Shown: positions 52,913 to 63,064 of the stretch, one piece after another
How positions within the stretch are numbered: position 1 is the stretch's first letter
Layout of the letters: the number at the start of each line of letters is the position of its first letter
Source: Actinocorallia longicatena
GTDB lineage: Bacteria > Actinomycetota > Actinomycetes > Streptosporangiales > Streptosporangiaceae
Reading direction: 5' to 3'
Length of the DNA stretch: 64,000 bases
Assembly: GCF_039534125.1 (NCBI RefSeq)
Contig: NZ_BAAAUV010000003.1
Span: forward strand, 1 to 64,000
Notes under the pieces: model-generated
Told to the model about the DNA's origin: nothing
Seen by the model: only the letters and a program-made list of their open reading frames with translations
Database searches by the model: none
Made by a program: the position numbers and the translations under genes

Positions 52913-53131
52913 GTGACTCAAGCTTCTGAATACAAGGCGACCTTCGACCTCATCGACGCCGACGGGGACGGGTTCATCGACGTCGGCGAGCTCGGCTCGC
53001 TGATGCACGCCCTCGGCCACGACGCGGACTTCAGCCGCGTCGTCGAGGTCATGGTGACCGCCGACAAGTCCCGCGACGGCAAGATCTCCCTGGACGAGTT
53101 CGCCGCCTTCATGCAGCGCGCCGCGAACTAG
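52913..53131 (+). CDS. EF-hand calcium-binding protein
   Basis: A 72-aa protein with two EF-hand loops, DADGDGFIDVGE (15-26) and DKSRDGKISLDE (51-62), both with a proper set of acidic ligands and Glu at position 12. Calerythrin/CabB-like calcium sensor or buffer of actinomycetes. GTG start. Its stop overlaps the convergent RraA-like gene by 4 bp. Confidence 0.92.
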   Translation: MTQASEYKATFDLIDADGDGFIDVGELGSLMHALGHDADFSRVVEVMVTADKSRDGKISLDEFAAFMQRAAN

Positions 53132-53610
53132 ACCGGAAGTTCCCTGTCGGCGACCACGATGCCGTCGTGGTCGCTGTAGAGCCATGCGCCGGGGCGGAAG
53201 TCGACGCCGCCGAAGGAGACGGGGACGTCGACCTCGCCCGCGCCGTCCTTGGCGGACTTCTTCGGGTTCGAGCCGAGGGCCTTGACGCCCAGCCGCAGGG
53301 TGGCCAGCGTGACGGTGTCGCGCACGACGCCGTTGATCACCAGCCCGGACCAGCCGTTGTCGACCGCGGCCTTGGCGATGAGATCGCCGCACAGCGCGCT
53401 GGCCAGGGAGTCTCCCCCGTCGACGACCAGCACACGGCCCTCGCCCGGGCTGTTGAGGATCTTCTTGACGAGCCCGTTGTCGCGGAAGCAGCGGATCGTG
53501 CTGATCCGGCCGCTGAACACCTGGAGCCCTCCGAACTGGCGGAACTGGGTCTCACAGCTCTGCAGTTCGGCTTCGAAGTCGTCGATGAGGTCGGCGGTCG
53601 CGAAGGTCAT
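53128..53610 (-). CDS. rraA: RraA-like protein (ribonuclease activity regulator)
   Basis: A 160-aa protein: FATADLIDDFEAELQSCETQ, VLVVDGGDSLASALCGDLIA, GWSGLVINGVVRDTVTLATL, DFRPGAWLYSDHDGIVVADR. RraA family trimers; members either inhibit RNase E or act as 4-hydroxy-4-methyl-2-oxoglutarate aldolases, and the sequence alone does not decide. ATG at 53610, or GTG two codons earlier. Confidence 0.9.
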   Translation of the reverse strand: MTFATADLIDDFEAELQSCETQFRQFGGLQVFSGRISTIRCFRDNGLVKKILNSPGEGRVLVVDGGDSLASALCGDLIAKAAVDNGWSGLVINGVVRDTVTLATLRLGVKALGSNPKKSAKDGAGEVDVPVSFGGVDFRPGAWLYSDHDGIVVADRELPV

Positions 53611-53688
53611 GGCCACGGATCCTATCGACCCGCCCTCTCCCGCGATCAGCGGAGGTGGCCGGAACCGCCCGTCCGCGGCGACGCGAAA

Positions 53689-53716
53689 GCCCGCCCCACA
53701 CCGTTGTGGGACGGGC
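53689..53716 (-). terminator. Hairpin between rocD and RraA-like gene
   Basis: Arms 53689-53700 and 53705-53716 give a 12-bp stem with a single mismatch and tetraloop CCGT. It is on the downstream side of the minus-strand ornithine aminotransferase gene (stop at 53842), so probably its terminator. Confidence 0.65.
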
Positions 53717-53841
53717 CTGCGGTCTCACCCCTGTCAGGTGGGTGGATTGCGAGAGAAGCGCGCGCACCGGATACCCCCCGGAACCGGGCGCGGCGCTCCC
53801 CTCGCAGCTTGTGGGGCCTGAGCGTTCGGCCTGAAAACGGC

Positions 53842-55032
<1,191 letters not shown>

Positions 55033-55041
55033 GTATCTCAG

Positions 55042-55059
55042 GTTATGGTCGTGCATAAC
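55042..55059. promoter_or_regulatory. Lrp operator dyad between rocD and lrp
   Basis: GTTATG (55042-55047), 6-bp spacer, CATAAC (55054-55059): a perfect inverted repeat in the 43-bp gap between divergent starts. It sits within 10 to 20 bp of both, well placed for an AsnC/Lrp dimer controlling both genes. Confidence 0.65.
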
Positions 55060-55075
55060 GCGAATCCAAACTGAA

Positions 55076-55534
55076 ATGCGCAGCGAGAGGCCCGGTTCAT
55101 TGCAAATTGACGCCATAGACCAGCAGATCATTGCGTGTCTGCTGGAGAACGCGCGTGCCTCTTTCAGCCAGATCGGCGACAGCGTCGGGCTTTCGGCCCC
55201 GGCGGTGAAGCGCCGCGTCGACCGCCTCCGCGCGGACAAGATCATCACCGGTTACCGCGCGGTCGTCTCCCAGGACGCCCTCGGCTGGACGACCGAGGCG
55301 TTCATCGAGATCTTCTGCACCGGCGGCACGAGCGCGTCCCAGATCAAGGCCTCGGTCCGCCGCCATCCCGAGGTCGTCGCCTGCTACACCGTCTCCGGCG
55401 AGCCGGACGCCCTCGTCCACATGCGGGCCCGCGACATCCACCATCTCGAGGAGGCCCTGGAACGGCTGCGCGGCGACCGGATGATCGTCCAGACCAAGAC
55501 CTCGATCGTGCTGTCCCGCCTGCTCGAAGCCTAG
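55076..55534 (+). CDS. Lrp/AsnC-family regulator
   Basis: A 152-aa protein. HTH LQIDAIDQQIIACLLENARA, VGLSAPAVKRRVDRLRADKI, then the RAM domain (EIFCTGGTSASQIKASVRRH, VVACYTVSGEPDALVHMRAR). Likely local regulator of rocD, responding to an amino acid such as ornithine or arginine. ATG at 55076; TTG eight codons later is possible. Confidence 0.92.
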   Translation: MRSERPGSLQIDAIDQQIIACLLENARASFSQIGDSVGLSAPAVKRRVDRLRADKIITGYRAVVSQDALGWTTEAFIEIFCTGGTSASQIKASVRRHPEVVACYTVSGEPDALVHMRARDIHHLEEALERLRGDRMIVQTKTSIVLSRLLEA

Positions 55535-56284
55535 CTAGCGATAAATGATCTTGAATTGGCCGGCCTCGGAGAGTTCGGGCGGCGACTCCAGGCGGGGCAG
55601 CGGGGCGCCGTCCGCGCCGACCAGGGATCTGCCGCCGACCGGCTTCTGGAGCGCGATCCGGTAGAGCACGGGGAGGCGGCTCGCCGGGCAGGGCTCGGTG
55701 CGGCCGGTGCGCTTCAGGGCGATCTTCAGGGTCTTCGGCCACTGGAAGACGCGGACGGTGACCGTCCCGCCGCAGGGCGCCCCGGGCTCCACCAGGGACA
55801 CGACCGTCCCCGACGGGTCCACCCAGACGCTCTCGCGCTCCGGGAGCACCGGCGGCCGGGACGGGCCCGGCACGTAGGGATGCGGCGCCGAGAACACCTT
55901 CACGGGGATCGCGTTGGTCCGCTCGTCCGGGCGCTGGTCGAGCCGGACGAGGTCCAGATCGTTGAAGCCCGCGACCCGCCGGGTGCCGAGCGGCCCGCGC
56001 AGCGTGATCTTGAAGGTGCGGACGAAGCCGACCGCCTGGCAGTCCTGCTCCGTGCCGTGCCTGGTGATCTCGATCCGGACGGCCACCGCCGTCTCGGTCA
56101 GCCGCAGGTCGGCGTCGGTGTCGCAGGCGCTGCCCGTCCCGGAGACCAGGAGGGTGCGCTGGTCGGCGTCCACCCAGACGCGGGCGTCGCGCATCGGGGC
56201 CGACCACTCGCCGCTCGCCGAGACCGCGTAGGCGCCGCCGATCAGGATCAGCCCGGAGGCGATCGGCACGGCCGCGCGCCTCAC
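55535..56284 (-). CDS. Membrane-anchored protein of unknown function
   Basis: A 249-aa protein. One N-terminal hydrophobic segment (AAVPIASGLILIGGAYAVSA), then a beta-rich extracytoplasmic part with Cys residues (GSACDTDADLRLTETAVAVR, EQDCQAVGFVRTFKITLRG, GAPCGGTVTVRVFQWPKTLK). No family recognised. GTG at 56284 overlaps the flavin reductase stop (GTGA). Stops back-to-back with the convergent Lrp gene. Confidence 0.72.
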   Translation of the reverse strand: MRRAAVPIASGLILIGGAYAVSASGEWSAPMRDARVWVDADQRTLLVSGTGSACDTDADLRLTETAVAVRIEITRHGTEQDCQAVGFVRTFKITLRGPLGTRRVAGFNDLDLVRLDQRPDERTNAIPVKVFSAPHPYVPGPSRPPVLPERESVWVDPSGTVVSLVEPGAPCGGTVTVRVFQWPKTLKIALKRTGRTEPCPASRLPVLYRIALQKPVGGRSLVGADGAPLPRLESPPELSEAGQFKIIYR

Positions 56285-56808
56285 GCGGGCTCGCGCAGGG
56301 TCCGGTACGTGCCGTTGAAGTAGATCAGGGGCCCGGCCTCGGCCGGGGTGGTGGCCGCCAGGACCTCGCCGACCACGATCGTGTGGTCGCCCGCGTCGTG
56401 GACGGCGTGGGTGCGGCACTCGAGGGCGCCGATGGCCTCGTCGAGGATGGGCGCCCCGGTGCGCGGTCCGCGGTGGATCTTCCAGCCGTCCAGCCCGGCC
56501 TCCAGGGGACGGCCGCGGGTCGCGAACCACGAGGAGGCCGCCTCGGAGTGCTCGCCGAGGATGCTGACGGCCCAGGTCGGCTGGGCCAGGACCGTGTCGT
56601 GGAAGCGGGCGATCTTCTCGACGCAGAACAGCACGAGCAGGGGGTCGAGCGAGACCGAGGTGAAGGCGTTCATGGTCATCGCGTGGTCCCGGCCGTCGGC
56701 GACGGTGGTCACGACGGTGATCCCCGTGGCGAAGCGGCCCGCCACCCGGCGGAACGCGGCGACCGTGAGGTCAGGCCGGGGGTCAGCGGGCTCGGGAGCT
56801 GGGGTCAT
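56281..56808 (-). CDS. Flavin reductase family protein
   Basis: A 175-aa protein: FRRVAGRFATGITVVTTVAD, DHAMTMNAFTSVSLDPLLVL, FCVEKIARFHDTVL, ALECRTHAVHDAGDHTIVVG. Flavin reductase-like FMN-binding split barrel, usually the reductase for a flavin-dependent monooxygenase; none is adjacent. Overlaps the DUF6113 gene by 26 bp upstream. Confidence 0.9.
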   Translation of the reverse strand: MTPAPEPADPRPDLTVAAFRRVAGRFATGITVVTTVADGRDHAMTMNAFTSVSLDPLLVLFCVEKIARFHDTVLAQPTWAVSILGEHSEAASSWFATRGRPLEAGLDGWKIHRGPRTGAPILDEAIGALECRTHAVHDAGDHTIVVGEVLAATTPAEAGPLIYFNGTYRTLREPA

Positions 56809-57181
56809 GCGGAAGGCCTGTCAGGAAGGAGCGGGTGGCGGGGGTCAGGTAGATCGCGAGGCCGCCGGCGGCGGCGCCGCCGAGCAGGAACAGGTAGACC
56901 TGCCCGGAGATCGTGCTCGGGAAGATGACGTCGCCCTCGCTCTTGGGGAGAGAGAAGATCATGACGGTCGTCAGCCAGGCCAGGGTGGGCACCACGGCGG
57001 CGGCCCGGGTGCCGGCGCCCCAGCCCGCCAGGCGGAACAGGACCAGGTTGCCCACGCTCAGCGCGAAGGTCACGGCCAGGGAGTGGCTGTAGGTGAACGA
57101 GCCGATCAGGCCCCAGAGCACGCCGAAGAGGCCCAGTGCGAGGTACAGGGCAGCGTTGAGAGGTGAGTCCAACCTGTTCAC
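56783..57181 (-). CDS. DUF6113-like four-helix membrane protein
   Basis: A 132-aa protein with hydrophobic segments near 10-28, 34-52, 58-78 and 92-110. Small membrane protein conserved next to mshB in actinomycetes (DUF6113 type). GTG at 57181, 10 bp downstream of the mshB stop. Function unknown. Confidence 0.72.
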   Translation of the reverse strand: MNRLDSPLNAALYLALGLFGVLWGLIGSFTYSHSLAVTFALSVGNLVLFRLAGWGAGTRAAAVVPTLAWLTTVMIFSLPKSEGDVIFPSTISGQVYLFLLGGAAAGGLAIYLTPATRSFLTGLPHDPSSRAR

Positions 57182-57191
57182 GCCGATCAGA

Positions 57192-58040
57192 TTACAGACC
57201 GCCGAAGAGATCGGACTCGCGTCCGTCCGGGCCGACGGGGCCCTTCGGCCCGGCCAGGAGCGTGTAGTACTCGACGCCGAAGGCCTGCTGGCCGACGTTG
57301 TCCGAGAGCGCGAAGTGCGCCCCGTCCACGGTGACCTGGGTGCGGTGGGCGGCCAGCGCCGCGAGCTTCTGCGGCAGGTAGGGACGGGCGTCGACGGCCG
57401 TCGTGACCTGGTCGTCGGGGACGCCGTAGGCCACCTCGTCGACGCTGCCGGGAGCCCGGAACGGCCCGCCCGCCTGCAGGACGGCCACCGAACGCGCGAT
57501 CACCGAGCGCGGCATCGCGGTCGCGTAGAACTTGGCGACCTCGTGGCCGGTGCCCTGGGTCCGCTCGAACGCCCGCCACGCCACCCGGTGCGCCTGGATG
57601 TGGTCGGGATGGCCGTAGTAGCCGTTGTCGTCGTAGGTGACGATCACCTGGGGCCCGACGTCCTTGATGATCTCTTCGAGCCGGGCGGCGGCGTCCTCGA
57701 CGTCGGCCTGCCAGAAGGCCTCGGTCCGCTCGTTGGAGGCCACCCCGGCCATCCCGGAGTCCCGCCAGTGGCCGGGTCCGCCGAGGAACCGCTGGTCGGT
57801 GACGCCCAGAGCCGCGCAGGCGGCGTCCAGCTCGTCGATCCGGAACGAGCCCAGCTCGTCCTTCTGGTCGGCGGCGAGCTCGGCCAGGTCGGCCGGGATG
57901 ATCTCGCCTTCCTCGCCCAGCGTGCAGGTGACGAGCGTGACGTGCGCGCCCTCCGCCGCGTACCGCGCCATCGTCGCCCCGGTCCCGATCGACTCGTCGT
58001 CGGGGTGGGCGTGGACGAACAGAATGCGGCGGTCACTCAT
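57192..58040 (-). CDS. mshB: MshB, GlcNAc-Ins deacetylase of mycothiol biosynthesis
   Basis: A 282-aa LmbE-family deacetylase: zinc motif AHPDDE at 11-16, GTGATMARYAAEGAHVTLVT, VIVTYDDNGYYGHPDHIQAH with the second His pair. Removes acetate from GlcNAc-inositol to give GlcN-Ins, the substrate of MshC. The start SDRRILFVHAHPDDES and the DUF6113 neighbour match the actinomycete mshB locus. ATG at 58040. Confidence 0.92.
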   Translation of the reverse strand: MSDRRILFVHAHPDDESIGTGATMARYAAEGAHVTLVTCTLGEEGEIIPADLAELAADQKDELGSFRIDELDAACAALGVTDQRFLGGPGHWRDSGMAGVASNERTEAFWQADVEDAAARLEEIIKDVGPQVIVTYDDNGYYGHPDHIQAHRVAWRAFERTQGTGHEVAKFYATAMPRSVIARSVAVLQAGGPFRAPGSVDEVAYGVPDDQVTTAVDARPYLPQKLAALAAHRTQVTVDGAHFALSDNVGQQAFGVEYYTLLAGPKGPVGPDGRESDLFGGL

Positions 58041-58137
58041 GACCAGCAGGGTAACCAGTGACCGGAGCGGCCGGGCGGGCGGGGACCCGCTGGAAAATGA
58101 TTGGCGCTGTTACCTGCGTGTTTCCTACCTTGATGTG

Positions 58138-59811
58138 ATGCGCTCGCTGCCCGTCTCGGATCCCGGGACTCCCGACAACCGTGGGCCGTGGCGGTACCTG
58201 GGGTGGATCGCGCGGTGCCAGCTGCACGCGATCATCCCCGGGACCCTGCTGGGCGTCGCGTGGATGGGCTCGCAGGCCCTCATGCCCTATGTCCTCGGCC
58301 AGGCCATCGACCACGGGATCAAGGCCAAGGACGCCACCTCCCTGACCGAGTGGTCACTGGTGCTGCTCGGCCTGGGCCTCCTCCAGGCGCTGAGCGGCGT
58401 GTTCCGGCACCGGTTCGCCGTCTTCAACTGGCTCGCCGCCGCCTACCGGACCATCCAGGTGATCGTCCGGCAGGCCACCCGGCTGGGCCCGACCCTGCCG
58501 AAGCGGCTGACGACCGGAGAGGTCGTCTCGGTCGGCATCGCGGACGTCTCCAGGATCGGCGACGCCATGGACATCACCGCCCGCGGCGCCGGCTCGGTCG
58601 TCTCGATCATCGTGGTGACGGTCATCCTGCTCGGCTCGATGTGGCAGATGGGCCTGGTCGTGCTGATCGGCATCCCGCTGATCCTGGCCCTGACCGCGCC
58701 GATCATGAGGCCGCTGCACCGCAGGCAGACCCGGCAGCGGGAGCTGACCGGCGACCTGACGACCCGGGCGGCCGACATCGTCGGCGGGCTGCGGGTGCTG
58801 CGCGGGATCGGCGGGGAGCAGCTGTTCTCCCGGCGGTTCAAGGACGAGTCGCAGTCCGTCCGGGCGGCGGGGGTGCGGACGGCCTCGGTCGAGTCGGTCC
58901 TGGACGGCATCGGCCTGCTGCTGCCGGGACTGCTCCTGGTCGTGGTCACCTGGATGGGCGCGCACTACGCCGCCGCGGGGGAGATCACCGTCGGCCAGCT
59001 CGTCGCCTTCTACGGCTACGCGGCCTTCCTGGTCGACCCGCTGTGGACCATCGCCGAGGCCGCCGACCGGATCACCAAGGCCCATGTGGCGTCCAAGCGG
59101 ATCGTCCGGATCCTCCAGCTCGACCCGGAACACCCCGATCTGGGCACCCGCGAACCCGAGGGAACCCGGCTCACCGACTCCCGGCTCACCGACTCCGTGA
59201 CCGGCCTGACGGTCCGGGGCGGCGGGCTGACGGCCGTCGTCGCGGGGACGGCCGCGCCCGAACTGGCCGACCGGCTCGGCGGCTACGCCGACGGCGGCTC
59301 CTACGGCGGGATCCCCCTGGCGGAGCTGAAGGAGCTGCGCCGCCGGATCCTGGTCTCGATCAACGAGGACCGCCTGTTCACCGGGACGGTCCGCGGCGAG
59401 CTCGCGGCCCCCGACGACGATCTGGCGCGCGAGGCCGTCTGGGCGGCCTGCGCCGAGGACGTCGTCGACGCCGTCGGGCTGGACGGTCCCGTGGCCGAAG
59501 GTGGCCGGGAGTTCTCCGGCGGCCAGCAGCAGCGGCTGCGGCTGGCCAGGGCCCTCGCCGCCGAGCCCGACGTCATGATCCTCGTCGAGCCGACCAGCGC
59601 CGTCGACGCCCACACCGAGGCGCGGATCGCCGACCGGCTCGGCAAGCACCGCGGCGGGCGGACCACGGTCCTGTTCACCGGCAGCCCGCTGATGCTGGAC
59701 CGCGCCGACCATGTGATCTTCGTCGAGAACGGCGCCGTGGCCGCCGAGGGCGAGCACGCCGACCTTGTGAAGAGCTGTCCCGCCTACCGCGCGGCAGTCG
59801 TACGGGAGTAG
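58138..59811 (+). CDS. ABC exporter half-transporter, Walker A lost
   Basis: A 557-aa type IV exporter subunit: six-helix membrane domain (~25-320), then an NBD whose P-loop is replaced by AVVAGTAAPELADRL (~363-377) and whose Walker B reads VMILVEPTSAVD (no Asp before the Glu). Signature FSGGQQQRLRLARAL is intact. It cannot bind ATP in its own site but completes the site of the partner encoded 5 bp downstream. ATG at 58138; divergent from mshB. Exported substrate unknown. Confidence 0.9.
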   Translation: MRSLPVSDPGTPDNRGPWRYLGWIARCQLHAIIPGTLLGVAWMGSQALMPYVLGQAIDHGIKAKDATSLTEWSLVLLGLGLLQALSGVFRHRFAVFNWLAAAYRTIQVIVRQATRLGPTLPKRLTTGEVVSVGIADVSRIGDAMDITARGAGSVVSIIVVTVILLGSMWQMGLVVLIGIPLILALTAPIMRPLHRRQTRQRELTGDLTTRAADIVGGLRVLRGIGGEQLFSRRFKDESQSVRAAGVRTASVESVLDGIGLLLPGLLLVVVTWMGAHYAAAGEITVGQLVAFYGYAAFLVDPLWTIAEAADRITKAHVASKRIVRILQLDPEHPDLGTREPEGTRLTDSRLTDSVTGLTVRGGGLTAVVAGTAAPELADRLGGYADGGSYGGIPLAELKELRRRILVSINEDRLFTGTVRGELAAPDDDLAREAVWAACAEDVVDAVGLDGPVAEGGREFSGGQQQRLRLARALAAEPDVMILVEPTSAVDAHTEARIADRLGKHRGGRTTVLFTGSPLMLDRADHVIFVENGAVAAEGEHADLVKSCPAYRAAVVRE

Positions 59812-59816
59812 GGGAA

Positions 59817-61517
59817 ATGAGCGAGCGACTGCCCGTCGCGTCCCGCGAGGACGTGCGGAGCTATGCGCGGCGGCTGGTCCTGCGGCATCCGCGGGAACTG
59901 GCACTCGCGCTGGGCCTGCACGGCCTCGCCGCGATCACCGGCCTGGTGACGCCGTGGCTGTTCGGCCGCCTGGTGGAGAACCCGGGCGAGCACATCGATC
60001 TGATCGCGGGCGGTATCGCCCTGTTCGTCGTCATCCAGGCGGCGCTGACCCGGCAGGCGTTCTTCGCCTCCGCCCGGCTCGGCGAGAAGGCCCTGGCCGA
60101 GCTCCGCGAGGAGTTCATCGACCAGGTCCTGCGGCTGCCCCTGTCGACCGTCGAGCGGGCCGGGACCGGCGACCTGCTGGCCCGCACCACCCGCGACGTC
60201 GACCAGCTCAGCGGCTCGGTCAGGCACGCCGCCCCGCAGGTCCTGATCGCCCTGGTCACCGGGCTGTTCACGGTGGTCGCGCTGGGGCTGACCAGCCCGC
60301 TCCTGCTGCTGCCGGTGCTGCTGGTCGTCCCGCTGCTGTTCCTGTCGACCCGCTGGTACCTCCAGCGCGCCCGCGACGCCTACCTGCGCGAGCACGCCGC
60401 CTGGGCCGAGATGACCGACGGCCTGGCCGAGACCGTCACCGGGGCGCGGACCGTCACGGCGCTGCGCCGGGAGACCGGGCGGCACGAGCGGACCGACGCC
60501 GACATCACCGAGAGCTGGGCGGCCGAGCGGTACTCGCTGAAGCTGCGGATGATCTGGTACCCGTCGCTGGAGATCGGTTACGTGGTCCCGGTGGTCGCCA
60601 CGCTGCTGTTCGGCGGCCTGTTCTACATCCACGGGCACCTCTCGCTCGCCCAGGTCACGGCCGCGACCCTGTACGTCCAGCAGCTCTCCAGGCCGCTGGA
60701 CATGCTCCTCACACAGCTCGACGAGCTCCAGCTGGGCGGCGCCTCGCTGGCCCGGCTGCTGGGCGTCTCCGCCGTGCCGTCCGACCGGGAGCCGTCCGGG
60801 GAGCGTCCGGCGGGGACCGAGATCTCGGCGAAGGACGTCCGGTACGCCTACGCCGAGCGCGACGTCCTGCACGGCGTCTCCCTCGACCTGGCCCCCGGTG
60901 AGCGCCTGGCGATCGTCGGGCCGTCCGGCGCGGGCAAGTCGACCCTCGGCCGCCTCCTCGCGGGCATCCACGCCCCGCGCGAGGGCGCCGTGACCCTGGG
61001 CGAGGTCCCCCTGACCGATCTGCCTTTGGACGACCTCCGCCACCAGGTCGCCCTGGTCACCCAGGAGCACCATGTCTTCCGCGGCACGCTGCGCGACAAC
61101 CTGGCCCTGGTCAGGCCGTCCTCCGACGACGACCTGCGCGCCGCGCTGGAGGCCGTCGCCTGGACGGGCCCCGGCCTGGACGAGGTCGTCGGCTCCGGCG
61201 GCACCACCCTGACCCCCGCCCAGGCCCAGCAGCTCGCCCTGGCCCGCCTGGTCCTCGCCGACCCGCACACCCTGGTCCTCGACGAGGCCACCTCCCTCAT
61301 CGACCCGAGGGCCGCCCGCGACCTGGAGCGCTCCCTCGGCGCCGTCCTGGAGGGCCGCACCGTCATCGCCATCGCCCACCGCCTCCACACCGCCCACGAC
61401 GCCGACCGCGTGGCCGTCGTCGAGGACGGCCTCATCTCCGAACTCGGCACCCACGACGAACTGGTGGCCCGCTCCGGCTCCTACGCCGCCCTGTGGACCA
61501 CCTGGCACTCCACCTGA
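59817..61517 (+). CDS. ABC exporter half-transporter, signature motif lost
   Basis: A 566-aa type IV exporter subunit. Membrane domain ~20-310; NBD with perfect Walker A GPSGAGKST (~367-375) and Walker B LVLDEATS, but the signature is TLTPAQAQQLALARL instead of LSGGQ. Together with the upstream subunit it forms a heterodimer with one canonical and one dead ATP site. GGGG shortly before ATG 59817. Confidence 0.92.
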   Translation: MSERLPVASREDVRSYARRLVLRHPRELALALGLHGLAAITGLVTPWLFGRLVENPGEHIDLIAGGIALFVVIQAALTRQAFFASARLGEKALAELREEFIDQVLRLPLSTVERAGTGDLLARTTRDVDQLSGSVRHAAPQVLIALVTGLFTVVALGLTSPLLLLPVLLVVPLLFLSTRWYLQRARDAYLREHAAWAEMTDGLAETVTGARTVTALRRETGRHERTDADITESWAAERYSLKLRMIWYPSLEIGYVVPVVATLLFGGLFYIHGHLSLAQVTAATLYVQQLSRPLDMLLTQLDELQLGGASLARLLGVSAVPSDREPSGERPAGTEISAKDVRYAYAERDVLHGVSLDLAPGERLAIVGPSGAGKSTLGRLLAGIHAPREGAVTLGEVPLTDLPLDDLRHQVALVTQEHHVFRGTLRDNLALVRPSSDDDLRAALEAVAWTGPGLDEVVGSGGTTLTPAQAQQLALARLVLADPHTLVLDEATSLIDPRAARDLERSLGAVLEGRTVIAIAHRLHTAHDADRVAVVEDGLISELGTHDELVARSGSYAALWTTWHST

Positions 61518-61546
61518 CCCGGGCACTCCACCCGGCAGGCTGAGGC

Positions 61547-62530
61547 TCAGCCCGCGGAGCCGCCCCGGAGGTGGTGGACGCCCGTGGGAAGGGCGCCGTC
61601 GGCGGCGGCTTCGGTGAGGTAGGTCTCGAGGGTGGTGTGGAAGGCCTTGGCCGCGTGGGTGAGGGAGACGTCCTTGCGGTGGGCGATCGCGATGGTGCGC
61701 TGGAGGCCGGGGGGCGGGGGGAGGTCGCGGCGGACCGGGAAGGGCAGGGGGTCGGAGGCCGTCAGGGCGATGCCGCGCAGGCCCGGACGGCCCGCCAGGA
61801 CCATGGACGGCACGACCGCGAGGCCGAGACCCGCCTCGACGAAGCGCAGGACGGCGTCCATCTCGCCGCCCTCCACCGCGAAGCGGGGTTCGAAGCCGGC
61901 GGTGCGGCAGGCGGTGATCGTGGCCTCGCGCAGGTCGTAGCCGGAGCGGAACATGACCAGGTCGCGGCCCTGGAGGTCCTCGATGGTCATGGGGCTGCGC
62001 CGGGGACGGTGGTCGGCGGGCATCGCCACGACCAGGTTCTCGCGCAGGATCGGGGTCGTGACCAGGGGCGTGTCGTCGGCCAGGGGCAGGATCACCAGGG
62101 CCAGGTCGAGATGGCCGCGGGTCAGGTCGCGGACCAGGTCGCGGGAGCCGCCCTCCTCGACGATCAGCCGGATGCCGGGGTAGGCGTCGTGGAAGCGGCG
62201 CAGCGCGTCGGCCAGCAGCCCCGCGCAGAGCGAGGGGGTCGCGCCCAGCCGGACCCGGCCCCTGACCAGGCCCGCCAGCTCCTGGACCTCGACCCTCGCG
62301 GTGTCCACGTCGGCGAGGATGCGCTTGGCCAGGGGAAGGAGGGCCTCCCCCGCGGGAGTGAGGGTGATGTTGCCGCGGGCGCGGGAGAAGAGGGCGGCGC
62401 CCAGCTCGGATTCGAGCGTGCGGATCTGCTTCGAGAGCGAGGGCTGGGCGATGCCCAGGGACTCGGCGGCCTGGGTGAAGTGGCGGATCTCGGCGACCGC
62501 CACGAAATAGGCCAGCTGCTGCAGTTGCAC
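61547..62530 (-). CDS. LysR-family transcriptional regulator
   Basis: A 327-aa protein. HTH QLQQLAYFVAVAEIRHFTQA, LGIAQPSLSKQIRTLESELG, then the periplasmic-binding-like effector domain (RVRLGATPSLCAGLLADALR, FVEAGLGLAVVPSMVLAGRP). GTG at 62530 fits family N-termini; ATG at 62548 would add six residues. Divergent from the Rieske gene, a likely target. Confidence 0.9.
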   Translation of the reverse strand: MQLQQLAYFVAVAEIRHFTQAAESLGIAQPSLSKQIRTLESELGAALFSRARGNITLTPAGEALLPLAKRILADVDTARVEVQELAGLVRGRVRLGATPSLCAGLLADALRRFHDAYPGIRLIVEEGGSRDLVRDLTRGHLDLALVILPLADDTPLVTTPILRENLVVAMPADHRPRRSPMTIEDLQGRDLVMFRSGYDLREATITACRTAGFEPRFAVEGGEMDAVLRFVEAGLGLAVVPSMVLAGRPGLRGIALTASDPLPFPVRRDLPPPPGLQRTIAIAHRKDVSLTHAAKAFHTTLETYLTEAAADGALPTGVHHLRGGSAG

Positions 62531-62600
62531 GCCGTCATTGTTTCGCATCCGGTATCTGGGATCGGGGACGGGCCTGCCGGGCGGGTGAGAACCTCGTCGC

Positions 62601-62996
62601 ATGGAGACCGAGAGGCGGGCCGTGCTCGCGGCCGGAGTGGTCGGTGCCGTCGGCGCGGCGAGCGGGTGCGCCGTCTACGGCAAGAAGACGGCGGCCACGG
62701 CCGAGACCGTCCTGGGCAAGGTCGCCGACGTGCCGGTGGGCGGGTCGAAGATCTTCACCAAGGAGAAGGTGATCGTCTCCCAGCCGACGGCGGGGACCTT
62801 CACGGCGTTGTCGGCGATCTGCACCCATCAGGGCTGCCCGGTCGACAAGATCGAGGGCACCAAGGTGACGTGCCCGTGCCACGGCAGCGCGTTCAACCTC
62901 GCCGACGGCTCGGTCGCCCGGTCCCCCGCGACGGCGCCCCTGGCCCCCGCGAAGGTGAAGGTCTCGGGCGAGGATCTGATCCTTCTGCCGGACTGA
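62601..62996 (+). CDS. Exported Rieske [2Fe-2S] protein
   Basis: A 131-aa protein. N-terminus with Arg pair and hydrophobic run ending ASGC (TAT-like or lipobox), then the Rieske boxes CTHQGCPV (C74, H76) and CPCHGSAF (C91, H94), with C79/C93 for the usual disulfide. Small extracytoplasmic electron-transfer protein. ATG at 62601, 70 bp from the divergent LysR start. Confidence 0.92.
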   Translation: METERRAVLAAGVVGAVGAASGCAVYGKKTAATAETVLGKVADVPVGGSKIFTKEKVIVSQPTAGTFTALSAICTHQGCPVDKIEGTKVTCPCHGSAFNLADGSVARSPATAPLAPAKVKVSGEDLILLPD

Positions 62997-63064
62997 ACGT
63001 CCTTTCGCCGGGCCGGACGGCCTGTTCCCGGAGCTGGGGCCGTGGTCGCCTACCCTTGAGGACC

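Noticed and set aside
61000..61517. TPAQAQ motif as a possible frameshift artefact
   Set aside because: Reading frame and flanking residues stay conserved on both sides, so it is treated as a genuine substitution.
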